NCBI RefSeq assembly: GCF_901709675.1
Contig: NC_051105.1
Span: 2,967,104 to 3,031,103 of the forward strand
Reading direction: 5' to 3'
Length of the DNA: 64,000 nucleotides
DNA from: Syngnathus acus
Taxonomy: Eukaryota; Chordata; Actinopteri; Syngnathiformes; Syngnathidae
Shown: positions 41,638 through 54,053 of the stretch, in pieces
Position numbering within the stretch: the stretch's first letter is position 1
Layout: each line of letters starts with the position of its first letter
Notes under the pieces: model-generated
What the model was told of the DNA's origin: nothing
Database searches by the model: none
What the model saw: only the letters and a program-made list of their open reading frames with translations
Program-made: the position numbers and the translations under genes

Positions 41638-44319
41638 TCTCTACATATCTGTCTGTCTGTCTGCACATGATTAATAAAAACCATACACATCCTGTTTTTT
41701 TAAAAAAAAAAGCTTGTCTAATGCAATGAAATCACAGACGAGGTTGAATCCTTTCAGCGCGTCTCTAAAGCACTTTCTTCTGCTCACAAAGAGCTTTTAA
41801 CATGTGGGCTGACGGAGACAAGGTCATGTGATTTCATATCAAACCCAAGGTCCTCGCCACTCTTGCCATTGTGGCTTTAACGCCGCAGCCGCGTCGCCTT
41901 TATTCAAAAAAAGCTTTTAGTGCGTTGCCTTGTAAAAGCAGCACAATCATAACCTATTTACTGATATATTTCCATTTTAGTTTTCCGCTTGCTGATATTT
42001 CCAAAACAATTTCAAGGCCTAAAACAACAGTCTAAAACTCTTTACAGGATTAGGCATGCACACAATATTGATGCAAACAATGATTACCTCCCCTTGGTTT
42101 GTGGCTGCAGCCTTGAGGCACCTATGTTATTCCAGATTACGCCTCACATGTTCAACTTGCTGGAACGTTTAATGAGAGCTCCGTTGCCATGGAGGGAACA
42201 TTTCCTGGTCAGTTAGCCCCTCGAGGCTGCACGAGAGCCCGGCGACCTTGGCTGCAATCCCCTCCCACCACCCCAAGCACATGACCCTGCGAGGCGAGCA
42301 AGAGTCGTGTGATAATGAGCATATTGCTCGGCATGCGGATGCACACGGGTGACCCCATTTTGTCGGCGTTTTATCCCCTGTGGTATACACCTGCTTTTAA
42401 TCTGTCCGATAACTAAATTCAGATTCTTCTTAAGTGTGAAAGCGCAAATCAGGGTCAACATCACTTTTACCTTCCCGCATTGAGCGCTGTCTCTTTTATG
42501 TCACTGCAAGGTTAGACTATTTGCTTCCACATGGCGGAAGGTTACTTTTCCATTGCTAGATTCACATTCTTAGAGCGAGTGGCGATTATCAAATACTGAC
42601 CATTTGTAGCGCCGTACCTGAGAAAAGCACTATTCCTAGTACCTTGCAAAATACTCTCTGCATATTTGTAGTTAAATTGGGTAATAAGGCATTACGTCAA
42701 AATAATGTTCCAAAAGTAGCCCATGGTCACACATGAGCAGTGAAAGTTAATTTTCTACACAAACTCGTTTAAATTTGACTAACTATGTGTATGGTTCAAA
42801 AAATGAAAAGTTCATAGTTCTTTTGTTTTCCCCAATCAAAAAAAAAAAAAAGGTTGCTGCAAGCTGTTACCTTCCAGTATATTGGCATTTTCTCATTGTT
42901 TTCACCAATTCCATTCACACTAATATTTAGATGCTGCTATCACCTGACAATCTCAAATACAAGAGAAAATCGCTTAAATTGTCTTTTTCTTTTCATGAAT
43001 TGGAACAAAAACATGACTGTGGTCCAGAATGTCCAAACACAAACAATCTGCTGTAGGTGCCAGAAACTAAGGCTGCACAAATGAAGTACAAAGTGCAAAA
43101 CATTTAAAGTAACATTATATTCTTGTTTGTCCAAAGAACCAGAAAATATTTGGGACATAAAAGCCCAAATAAATTATGAAAACAATAAAAAACGATTTTA
43201 TTATGAATGAGGAGAGATGGACGAAGACGGAAGAGTGCCCAGGTCGCAAATGGAGGACCAACCGGTATAATTTGGTCAAGTACCCAAAAATACAATCATA
43301 ACTATTCTAACCTATGCCTTGTTTTTTCAAAACATTACAGAAGAAAGAGGAGTAAATCGATCTCCTTTCCCAATGGATCAGGTGCTTCATGAGCACAGCT
43401 TGAGAAGTAAACAATTCGCTGTAGCATCTATTGGTGATTAAAGAGACTAAAAGGGAACACTGCAGTTTTCTTGTCCCATTTAGATCTGCTTCAATTCCAA
43501 GAACCGTCTCACAGTTCCAAGTACACATTTGCGCTCTGCAGTCAAGATGACTCACTGAGATATGAAGGACAAACCAAAAAAAACATTACTTCCATTCATA
43601 AAGACAACTTTATGTATCCTCCTCTATGACGTTATTTGGAAAATAAACTTGTCACGCTCCTTTTGTTCCCTTTATTTCCATTGTAAAAATATGAATCTTG
43701 CCTCACCTTGGTCTGTCAACACGAAACACCGCCCTCCTCATGCAGCCTCCTCCCTTGTTTTGTGTTTTTGCAGCGCTTGGCAGCCGACGCTGTTATTACT
43801 GTCGTAATTTAGCTCCCTATGCAAACATGACCCCGTCCTCCAAATATTCAAACGGTAGTCACAGCGAGGCCAGTAAAGAGGAAGATAAGAGGGACGTAAA
43901 TTATCGCTACGCTCCTCTCCTCCTCCATGTTTTTGTGAGTGTCTGATGGTTATCGTAGACAAGCACTGTTATATCACACAGTGATATATTTGGGAGCAAT
44001 GAATAAAGCAGGAAGGACAGAGACAGAAGGGGCAAACGAGTAAATGGAATATGCAGATACTATGTACTGTGCAGGAGGCCGCGTGGAGGAGCAATCTACA
44101 TTTTAATTGGCGCCATGTCTGAAACTCATTTTTATGACTCCGCCCCTGAATGGTAAGTCTTTTGTGATTTAGTGTAGCATCACCATGCGGTAAGTGAACA
44201 AAGGAGGGAAATAAAAGTGTGGAGCTGAGGTGGTAGCCGACTGCCTGAGTGTGCTGCCTATCAAAGTGCCACTGTGGGGCTTATTGCGCTATGGATTCAA
44301 CTCATGAGTTTGACCTTGG

Positions 44320-44346
44320 CACACACACACACACACACACACACAT
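44320..44346. repeat. (AC)n microsatellite
   Basis: About 13 AC repeats, interrupted at the end by 'atacatgc'. No function inferred. Confidence 0.9.
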
Positions 44347-44639
44347 ACATGCAGCCTGGGGTTCTACTCAACCTTGACTAATTAGCTAGCGTCCCCGTAG
44401 CATATGTTCACCACAGAGTTGATCAAGGACGTTACATCTGCAGTGTCCCACCTCTGTTCTGCAGTTTTGTGAGTCCATGTTTAAACAGTGCTTGGAGTAT
44501 GCTGAAGAGCAGAACATGGCAAAACACGGTCCATAGTTTCTGACCGGCCCGCACAGTGACCATCAAGTCAAATAAAATACGCGGTGCTCTTTTTTTAAAA
44601 TTATTATTTGTGATGACATTTCCAACCCGATGGGATGGT

Positions 44640-45330
44640 TTCTTCCGAACACGGTGATTGGAGTCAACACCACAATACACTACTTTGGTCTCATCTTGAT
44701 ACATGACCTACCTCCATGCTTCCTCTTATTGGTCAGGCAAACTGCAGACGGACCTGGACACACAAGCAGCGTCAGATTGGATAAGAAGCGTTGGTGCGCA
44801 GCCATTTCCAGATCACTCCAGTGATGTTTCATTGCATTCAAGTCTGGGTGCCGGCTGAGTAACTCAACCATACTCAGAGCCGTCCTGAAGACACTCTTGT
44901 GGTCTTGGCTGTGTGCTTGGGGTCGTTGTCCTGTTGGAAGGTAAATCTTCTGAAGTCCTGACTACTCTGGAGCAATAATATCATTTCTGCCATCTTCTTT
45001 CCCACAATCCTGGCAGCACGATGCTTGGTTGATACCGGTCAGATGATGAACCGTGCCTAGTTTCCTCCAGACATCACACCTGGACTTCCCACCAAAGAGT
45101 TCAATCTTTAGCTCATGAGACCAGAGAATGTCTTTCTTTTGGCAAACTCCTGGTGGATGGCCATGTGCTTTTTTTTTTCTCTAAGTAATGGTTCCCATCT
45201 GGGGACGCTACCATGCAGGTGGATTTTTGTCTTTCTGGAAGATTCTCCTCTCTCCACAGAGCTGAGCTGGGGCTCAGACAGACTGACCATGTGGTCCTTG
45301 GTCACCTCACGCCCCACCCGCTCCCTGCTT
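44640..45330 (-). mobile_element. relic of a Tc1-like transposase gene
   Basis: Plus-strand phrases such as 'gtgtgcttggggtcgttgtc', 'ctgttggaaggtaaa', 'gatgatgaaccgtgcc', 'gtttcctccagacatcac', 'aaagagttcaatcttt', 'gagaccagagaatgt' and 'ctctccacagagctgag' are, in order, the reverse complement of the transposase coding region of Tc1-family elements common in fish. Many frameshifts and stops break it, and terminal repeats were not found. It is a dead remnant on the minus strand. Confidence 0.75.
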
Positions 45331-48300
45331 GCCTCTCACTAATAAAATGCGGAAAAAGTGAAGCGCTGTGAATACCTAGCGGACGAACTGTATTCAGCAT
45401 CCCGCCCATGTTAGCATTGGTTTGATCGTTTTTCTGCTTGTAAGTTTGTTACAAAGCCGACTTTAATGCCAACCTGAATGTCGTCCCCTCCCCCCCCCTC
45501 ATGTTTGTAGAACCTTGCACTGGCAATATTGCTATTCTTCACCAGTTGTTGGCTTTTCAAGTTTACTGCATTTGAGGAGCATATCAATGAGTACACCGCT
45601 ACATCTGCCGCTTTGTTTGCTGCGAGCCCGCCACGTGACCTTGTGCAGAGCAAAGCGACCTTGAACGCCACACTGTTACCAAACGAGGCAAACAGACATC
45701 TGGTGAGGGATCCGCAATGGAAGTAAACAACATGTCATACTATGTTTAATATTTGTGTAACTATAGCACAAAGAGTGTTCGGTAGATTAGATCTTTGTTG
45801 TAACAATGCCACGTTTATCACTCCATTAAATTATGCTCAATAATAGAAACGTGTTTGTAGGATGAGCAGCAGAGCTGAGTGTGTGAATGTTTTTGCAAAA
45901 TCATGTCCTCCTACAACTTAAACTGATCAAGTGTGGTAAAGGAAGCATTTCTATAATGTTCAAAAACTATCCGAGGCTCAAATATAGAAAAAGAACATTT
46001 GACAATCACATTCACACCATTCAGTCAGGCAAGAGGACTGCTATGGCATCAAGTTTTATTTTTTGGTCAAAGGGACAAATATAGCGAGAGAAATTTTCAT
46101 TATGTGTGTTAAGTGTGTTTTAAAAATGAACTTTTTTTTAAATTGATGGCATGTTTTAATTTACACGTTTTAATTACTGAAGTTCTATATGGGAGCGGTA
46201 CCTAATGCAATGGCCTGATAAGACATTTTTATCATTACAACCAATTAAATTTTCCTGATTGATATGGTTTTGCCGTTTGTTTCTTTTTTTTCCGATGCTT
46301 TCTCAGTGACAAAAAATTATAAACGTTTTTTTTTCCCAATGCCTTTTCAGTGACAAAAAAAAAAAAGATGAAAACTACGGAAAAAAACGTAATTAAAAAG
46401 TTCCAAAAAGTTGCTATTTATTCAGCTGGTCTTCTCTAATGCACGAACACATTTTCACAGTGCTGTAAGTCGTTGACACAAGTCCTTGGAGAGTGCAGTA
46501 TTCAATTTGTAACTATTATGGAGACAAGGACACGCTCCTTTATGTCGGCCGCTGCGATGAGAGAAAATGGAGGCAGTCGCCGTGGCAACCGCCAGAAGAG
46601 CACCCAACAAATCAACAAACAATGCTCCGCAAGACTTTTGCAGGAGGAGCCGTTTAATGCAAAGCCTTGAATCATACAAAGTTGTCCTCTTATGCTGCCT
46701 TTGAGTGCTTGTGGGTGTCAAAGCTGAAGGAAACAAAAAGTAAAACCTTGTGCTCTTCTCCAAGGCCGAGCTGCCGGGAACGTGCCAGGGAGCCGTCGTC
46801 TTTTTGGTCACGCTGACCTCTCGATTTCACTAGTGAGGTCACACCTTCCAGAAACACTGAGTGCAGCACAAGCACGCAAGGGGAAAAAAAACCAATACAG
46901 GGGCCCCGTGGCGGGAATTCACACAAGCAGTAAAGACACTTTTTGCTGACTTTTTGACAAAAAAATGGCCCACTTCAATTCATCGACTAACTCACTGAAC
47001 TGAGCAAGCTGACGTTTTGGCCACGTGCCACTTCTGGGTGACATCATAGGCGGTGAGGAGTAGCAACACTTTCCTACTACAGTGGAACCTCTAACGTTGA
47101 ATTCTAAACGTTCTTCCCTGAGGAAATCATGGAAAAAATAAACTCCCAGAGTTCAAACTGTGGCTATCTACACTGAAAAAAAGGTGAATATACTCAATTC
47201 TATTTCGTCAAGTGGTTGCACAAAATAAACTCAGATTCATACATTTTTTAAGTAGCGGTATTAAAGGGACATTCCAGGTAGACGAACTTTGACACTTGTT
47301 AGCACCAAAATTCACACCACAAACAATCTGTAGTAATTTAAGGGCTTTTTTCTTTGGTCAAACTAGCCCGCCCACTTTTGGAGTTTGTTTTTCCCATTTC
47401 AGCCTGTGAACATTGTGACGCGTGTTGTTACCTGACTTGGTTTATGACATTCTTTTGTCATCTTGTGTCTGAATTGGTGATCAAAACTCAAAGGCTATGT
47501 ACTTTCTTACTATTTTTCACTTCAACCTATGAAAATATGAATGCAGAATATTCCGGATGAATTCACATCAAATGTGAGCTCTTACGAGCAAAGCCCTACT
47601 ATCACCTCCACAAAATCAAAACTGTTGTGCGGATCGTTTTTTTAAATTATTTTTACAGGTTAAAGTGGACAATAGGAGGAATGTGCATATACATTTTGGC
47701 AGCGATTGGCCGTAGTTTGCCGACATTAAAAAACGTGCCGAACTCAAGGCCCGAGCTGCTGCCATTACAGCGACTACAATCTGTGTGCCACATGTGGACG
47801 AGCCTTCAGGGCCCGGATTGGCCTCATCAGTCCCATCGGGATCCAAAATCCCTGCTCATCGATCTAGATTAAAGTCAATGGTTTTCTTTGAATCCGAAGG
47901 ACGAACAACAACAGCAACGTTCAATTAGCACATCCATAGTAAGACAGGCAAATGGACTTGGCAGTTAGACGCCACTAGCTCCTGTTGCGTGTTTGAGATA
48001 TTGTTGAGCAAGGAAAACAAAGATATGGAGTTGGTTCTTTATTGGCAAGAACTTGGGTTGTTTAATGGCGGCCAGTACATGAGGCACGGCAGCAGATGAA
48101 ACTTTCACACAAACATTCTCCAGGTCAGAAGGTTTTATACTGTCCGGAAAAGCGCTGTGCTGCATCCGTCATGTTTATACAAAAGCACATATATGAACAT
48201 GAAAAGTATACGAGTTTGTCAAACTTACCAAAATATGTACACGTTGCTGTTTCTCCCACTTCACTCCCTATTGTCAAAATAGAATTAGCTTTCGACAGCC

Positions 48301-48583
48301 TAGCAGATACAATTAGCCAAACGATTTCAGCTTCTTACCAGTCAGACTGTCGTAGACACCCGCCGTCTTTCATTCATGTTGCTGCGATCTTCGTTTTCTT
48401 CCGCTCTATAACACACAATCAATGTGATCTCAATCATAAAATCTAAATCAATAACACCTCAACCACACACATAAATCACATATGAGGAAGTTGGAAAAAC
48501 AAAGGCAGGAATAAAGAGTTCTGAAAGCCTATCTGTTTTCAAGTATAGGGAGTAAAAGTACAAAGTTCAAAAACGGAATATTC

Positions 48584-48934
48584 TGTCATGGATCGGATGG
48601 AGCAGGGCGAACAAATGCAGCTTGGACCAGGGTTAATTGGAGAAAACAAAAACAGACTCGGCAAACTGACACGACTTAACAAAATAACTAGAGGACTAAC
48701 TGACAGGGACGTGAAGACATGAAACGACAACAAGAACCAAAAGACATCAAGACAACAACACACAACGACCCGACCGGCGTGAGGGGCAGACAGCACTTAT
48801 ATACACGACAGGTAACAAGAGACAGGTGAGAATAAGCCAACTCATCATGGGCACACAGGAGGGGAGGGGCGAGCACACAGGCAGAAACCATGACAACAAA
48901 CACATAGTGGAACGGCTGGGGACGAGACGTGACA
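48584..48934 (-). mobile_element. solo LTR with 5-bp target duplication
   Basis: A 351-bp element runs TGTCATGG to CGTGACA and is flanked by TATTC on both sides (48579-48583 and 48935-48939). Read on the minus strand it begins TGTCACGTCTCGTCCCC and holds a TATATAAG box (around 48797), so that is its probable transcription direction. No internal region is present. The wording fits an LTR often seen in teleosts, but the family is not assigned. Confidence 0.82.
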
Positions 48935-49800
48935 TATTCAAATATGGGTACTTCTTTATTTCCCACCACTCGTGTCATCCGTGAAGCCTTTCGGGCTGCA
49001 ACTGAAGCGAACAATGCAAAGCAAAAGCCGCCAGTGGGGTAACGTGACGAGCTCAAAGTAGACTTGGCCCCATGCAGGGACGCAAGTCAAAAGTATTGTC
49101 GATGTGCCGCCGCTTGATGTGCGACGGCGCGTTTGCAACAAGACATCATGTCATCTCTCCTTGAGACGGGAGTTTTTTTATAAGCGCTGCCGGCTGGGCC
49201 TTGAGCGCGGTAAGAGAGGAACTAAGTGAAGGCTGTTTATCCCGCGGCGGCCTTGATATAAACATGTGAAAGAAGCTCGCCGCTTTCTCTCGTCTGCTCA
49301 ATCAATACAGTTCAACGGCGGGGACAATGCGGTGCCGAACACCTCTGCAAAACAATTTTTTTTTTTTTCCAGACCACCACTTCATTCACAGGGTCGACCT
49401 TGGAGCTGACGCCGTGGGACGCAGAGGTCATGCTTGTGAATGTTGTGCTTCAATTGCTCGCTGTAACTTTGACTTTTCGTCTTTGACTTTTTCGACGAGA
49501 AAACTTGTCAAAACTACTACTTGTCAACACCTTTCCATTTGGGGAACTGACGAGAGGTGTCAAATCCATGTTCAGTTCATGACCACCAGACCTAATTTGA
49601 GCCTTTTTACTCTCTTGCAATCAAAGTCAGCAAAGGCAGAAATTTCTGATGTGGGCTGTGTTATTTCAGGTTCGCACTTACTGACAATCTGGCCTAATCT
49701 TTTTAAGATTATCCTAAATGTTGGGTATGTTAAGTGGGGTGCACACTTACGGCGTCAAAATCGATTAATTCCATTCATCGACAAATCAATTATCAAATTA

Positions 49801-50212
49801 CCGTATTTTCCGGACTATAAGGCGCACCTAAAAACCTAAAATTTTCTCAAAAGCCGACAGTGCGCCTTATAGTCCGGTGCGCCTTATATATGGACCAAAT
49901 TCCTAAATTTAAACTGGCCCGAAGCATTGTGTCATGAAATCAATCATAAGTGGCCCGCTGAAGACTATGAATCATGAATCAAAAAGACTATGGATCATTA
50001 TTTTGTGATTATAAAGTAACTTGTTGCGTCTGAAGTTGAAATAAAAAAGATAAAATGGAGAATGATTTGATTTGGATTAAAAATCTGACATGATGCATTA
50101 ATGGTGCGCCTTATAGTCCGGTGCGCCTTATATAAGGACAAAGTTTTAAAATGGGCCATTCATTGAAGGTGCGCCTTATAGTCCGGTGCGCCTTATAGTC
50201 CGGAAAATACGG
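49801..50212. mobile_element. TA-flanked MITE, larger relative
   Basis: A 412-bp element with termini CCGTATTTTCCGGACTATAA and the reverse complement, flanked by TA. The phrase 'gtgcgccttatagtccg' recurs four or more times inside, partly in tandem, near both ends. Related in design to the 170-bp MITEs but distinct in sequence ('ggcgcacc' instead of 'gtcgc'). Confidence 0.8.
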
Positions 50213-50990
50213 TAATCGCCTAATATTTTAATACTCGAGTAAACATTTAGACATTTCTTTAACTAAAGACTGTCCGAATCTTCTGATTCCAGCCTCTCAA
50301 AAGTAATAATTCGTTTTTTTCTCGTCCTTCATGAAAGCAGACTGATTTATCTTTTGTCTTTCATCCAAATAAGACATCTGCTTTTACTTTGGAAAACAAT
50401 GACCATCAATACTATTTATGTAACTGGCCCAATCCTTTTTTCCCCCCTCAAGATGAATCAGCAATCAATTTTACACAATCGATTAAAATGATTTAAGATC
50501 ATTGATTATTTCAGTCATACCTCCAAGTGTTTGTCTTTATTTACTCACAGGGTTCAGGTAGCAGTTGACCTTTGACCGCTCCCCTCGAAGGAACAATTAG
50601 GCTTAAGTGCTAATTTATCTGCTTTATCCAGACCTGTCTTTTCCAAGCCTATACCCCCACCCCCGTTTCCCCATACCTTCCTTCCTCTCCTCCTGCAGCT
50701 CCTCATTCCTCTTTAGTGACAAAAGCAAGGCGAGCACTGAGTCATGACATCATAATTCAGCTCCTGTTTTCTCCGTTAAATCAATATCACCATGTCCGAG
50801 TCAAGGTTGTACGCTGGCCTTCACAGCTCGCCTCTTCCAGCTTCTTTCTTCTGGAAAATCATATAAATTGTCCCTAAAATAATTAAGCCTTCAGATCTGT
50901 CACTGCCCTATATTTTTGGGGGGACGGGGAGGAACCTTATAAACAACACTGACGTAACGTCAAGGCAATGCCCAGGGAAGAACTGACTGA

Positions 50991-51590
50991 GATTTTAAGG
51001 GTTTACCTCTAAGGACGTATTTTTAAGGACTTGGCATTAAGAACACAGCTTTATGAGCTAAGCTTTAAGTACTTGTCTTTGAAGACTTGTTAAATTCAAG
51101 AACCTTAAACTTGTACTTGACTTGAATGACTTGGTTTTAAGAACTTGGGTTCCAAAACAAAGGACTACTTTTGGGGCTTTTTAAGAAGTTAGATTTAAAG
51201 CCTTGTGTGTAAGAACTTTATTCCAAATCCTATTCTTTGAGAAACTAAAGATCTTCCTTAGTACTCAAAGCTTTAATAACATCTCTTTGAAACTTGCCTT
51301 TAGGGACTATTCTTTGAAACTTTACTTTAAAATGCATCTGTAAGGACTCAGCTTCAAGGATGAGTAAAAGTATTAAAGACTTTTCTTTCACTTGTCTTTA
51401 AGAATCAAGTATTAACCCTGTTCCTCCAGGGTTGGTGTCCTGCATGTTTTATATGTTGCAGCAGGGAGACATAAAGCATGCAAGACACCGAACCTCGAGG
51501 AACAGAGTTGAGAATCCCCGCTTTAAGGATTTGTCCTCGACGACTTGTATATAAGGACTTAGTTGTCTTTAAAAAGTTGTCTTGTATGGA
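50991..51590. repeat. degenerate minisatellite around CTTTAAGGACTTG
   Basis: About 600 bp is built from imperfect repeats of a 20-30 bp motif with the cores 'ttaaggacttg', 'tttgaagacttg', 'ttaagaactt' and 'tctttgaaact'. The copies have diverged strongly, so it is old. It is interrupted at about 51411-51520 by a foldback MITE. It ends 0.6 kb upstream of the NR0B1 coding region. Confidence 0.7.
51411..51520. mobile_element. short foldback MITE nested in the minisatellite
   Basis: The left half 'cctccagggttggtgtcctg' and right half 'caagacaccgaacctcgagg' are imperfect reverse complements around a short loop, with 'aaccctgttcctcc' and 'ggaacagagttgag' at the edges. The wording matches a common teleost MITE with 'ctcgaggaccggagttgag' ends. 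Family not assigned. Confidence 0.6.
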
Positions 51591-52197
51591 CGCCTCACTG
51601 GCCACTAATAAACTAAAGGTTGTTTGTAGGGACAAAAGCAAGAGCCAGGTGGTCTTAGCAGTGGCAGCCAAGAAGGATGCAGGCAAGATGATGGACCACA
51701 GTGACATGAGTGAAACTTCATCATGAAAAAAAAAAAAAAGTTGAATGGAGACATGACATGTCCCTCAGTTTTATTACTGACTACAGTAAAACTGTTCAAA
51801 TGTTTCTCTTTATGGAGAATGAGCTTCAATATGGATTTGAGGGACTTTAATAGCTCAGGAAATGGGACGATTTTCTCCAATTGATCATCAACCTATTTAC
51901 AATTTTGGCAGCACCTTCCCCATTTTGCTTTGGGTTAAATGACTGAGCAGCTCTTGACTTAATACGAGTACCGATAGCGAGAGAGCGAAAGAGAGCGCAA
52001 GGGAGGTGCCTTGTGCTGATGGGAGGCGGAAAGACGAGAGGAAGAAAAAACCAGGAGAAAGTGCAGGCACACGGGAGCTCCCCCCCTACACAGCGCGTCG
52101 CCCTTCGCTCGGAGGCTATCTGGAGCTCCAAAGAAAACAGCCTCTCCTCCGCACTGACCCCCGCCCAGGGACGCGCCGCGCTCTCCAGCCAGCGGTC

Positions 52198-53849
52198 ATG
52201 GCCACGACGCTGGAGGGCTGCCGCTGTCGGGGTGCGAGCCTCCGCGGCAACAGCAGAAGCAACTGCAGTAGCGGCAGCCACAGCCACAGCAGCAACAGCA
52301 ACAGCAGCAGCATCCTTTACAGCATTCTTAAGAGTGACAGAGAGGAACAACAACAACACCAAACGCTACATAACTTACTCCAAAGCCACAGGACCTCCTC
52401 CTCTTCCTCGTCCGCCTCTTCTGTCGCCTCCGGGACGGCGTGGCGACATCAGGAGCAGCAACAGCAGTGCTCCTGCGGGACAACGCGGCGCCGCGGGCTC
52501 CTCCGCTCCCCGCAGGTGACGTGCAAAGCAGCCTCCGCCATCCTGGTCAAGACGCTGCGATTCGTCAAGAACGTGCCGTGCTTCAGGGAGCTGCCCGAGG
52601 ATGAGCAGGTGGTCCTGATCCGGAGCGGCTGGGCGCCCCTGTTGGTGCTCGGGTTGGCCCAGGACCGCGTGGACTTTGAGACCACGGAGACTGTGGAGCC
52701 GAGCATGCTGCAGCGGATTCTCACTGGGGCACCCCAAAGTCAGAGCGAATCGGCGCCGGTGACTGTGGCCGACCCAAGTCGAGGGGCTGGAGCCGGCGTG
52801 TCGTTGGCCGACATCGAAACCATTAAAGGCTTCTTGAAGAAGTGCTGGAGTGTTGACATCAGCACCAAGGAGTACGCCTATCTGAAGGGAGCCGTGCTCT
52901 TCAACCCGGGTACGTCCGTCAGCCCCATGGGGCTCAAAACTTGGGGCAGCCCAAAGAAATAACGGGGTCGCTCGTCACCTGGAAGTTCATATTTATGTCA
53001 AAAGTATTGTTAGAGTAATCGGAATTTCAGCTACACATTTGCTCCCATTTTAAAAGCAGCAGCGAAATACATAATGCAGGAATTCGAAATGCATTTTTAT
53101 TTGATTTTGTTATAAATATATTTCATTTCTTATACTTTTAAAACTAAACTTTTCAAATCAACACTGGGGCATTGGGGGCGATTGCCCGCAAGCTGGCTCA
53201 GCAGATACCAGGAACATCTGACATCCCCTGTGCACAAGTTAAAATATATCTATATATTTTTCAATGTTACCAAAACCTTTTTTTTTTTAGAACGTAAATG
53301 GTCACGTCAGTCTTTTTCATCATATATTGATTATGCATTACATTACTCTTTAAAGTAAATGTGCATATGTTAATGTTTGGCACATTTATTCAAAGAAATA
53401 GAATGTAAATCATCATCGTCATCGTCGTCATCATCGTCATCATCGTCATCATCGTCCGTACTTAGAGAGCTGTGTAATGTTTTAGTAACCACTTGAGTCA
53501 CTGTATTATCAACAGTTCTTTAGAATTCGTTTATTTTCATCATACTGGAATTTGGTTCCATTACTTAACGTTGCCTTTCCTCCATCTCATCCTAAATGTC
53601 TTTTTAGATCTGGAGGGTCTCCGCTGCCTGCCGTACATCCAGTCGCTGCGGCGCGAGGCCCACCAGGCCCTCAATGAGCACGTCCGACTGATCCATCGCG
53701 AGGACGCCACACGCTTCGCCAAACTGCTCATCGCCCTGTCCATGCTGAGGTCCATCAGCCCTTCGGTGGTGGCCCAGCTCTTCTTCAAGCCCATCATCGG
53801 GAGCGTCAACATTGAGGAGGTGCTCATGGAGATGTTCTACGGGAAATAA
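52198..53849 (+). CDS. nr0b1: nuclear receptor DAX1; 2 exons
   Basis: Orphan nuclear receptor lacking a DNA-binding domain; it represses SF-1 (NR5A1) and related receptors in adrenal and gonad development. Exon 1 is 52198-52909 and exon 2 is 53608-53849, joined in phase 1 across a 698-bp intron, giving 317 aa. The start MATTLEGC is preferred to an in-frame ATG at 52006 because SSILYSIL then sits near the N terminus as in mammals. NR boxes are LYSIL (40-44) and LHNLL (57-61). A Ser/Gln-rich region (62-105) replaces the 3.5 repeats of mammals. The ligand-binding-like domain begins SPQVTCKAASAILVKTLRFV and includes EPSMLQRIL, STKEYAYLKGAVLFNP, and the C-terminal AF-2-like EEVLMEMFYGK. The intron contains an (ATC)n tract at 53409-53457. 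A polyA signal lies at 54048. Complete. Confidence 0.94.
53409..53457. repeat. (ATC/GTC)n trinucleotide repeat in NR0B1 intron
   Basis: About 16 triplets of ATC with GTC interruptions lie within the only NR0B1 intron, 150 bp before the acceptor. Confidence 0.85.
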
Positions 53850-54047
53850 GGACCCCTTGCCCCCTCCACGCACCACTCCCAGGCCTCTACTACAGGTGAC
53901 CCTCCATCTGCCCGATGGACTGAAAGGCTCTTATTGGACAAGTGAGAAGAACTTACAAAAAAGGCGTGTGTGAATGCTTTGTTATGTTAAAAAAAAGCCA
54001 CTGTAATTCATTGCTTAACTTATTTGTTTTATAAACTATTTTTCTAA

Positions 54048-54053
54048 AATAAA
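54048..54053 (+). terminator. polyadenylation signal of NR0B1
   Basis: AATAAA occurs 199 bases after the NR0B1 stop codon and is the only one near it. Plausible end of a short 3' UTR. Confidence 0.6.

Larger units (their letters stand above)
40256..52197. other. 12-kb intergenic region TASL to NR0B1
   Basis: No gene is recognised. Apart from the listed elements (MITEs at 41286 and 49801, (ATCC)n at 41553, (AC)n at 44320, Tc1 relic at 44640, solo LTR at 48584, minisatellite at 50991), the sequence is mixed unique and AT-rich DNA. A fragment near 40886-40920 ('caactcaatccttttattta') is another common retroelement tail, and 47170-47270 ('ctacactgaaaaaaagg') resembles a teleost DNA-transposon end. 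Distal regulatory elements of NR0B1 may lie here but cannot be picked out by eye. Confidence 0.5.

Noticed and set aside
41459-41729. Open frames of SIHP and WMDG repeats on the two strands
   Set aside because: Artefacts of the (ATCC)n microsatellite.
52006-52197. In-frame upstream ATG of NR0B1
   Set aside because: The extra 64 residues have no counterpart in DAX1 proteins, and MATTLEGC puts the LYSIL motif at the expected distance from the start.
51847-52362. A 171-codon minus-strand open frame over the NR0B1 start
   Set aside because: It is the antisense of the GC-rich, AGC-rich NR0B1 N terminus and consists largely of alanine runs.
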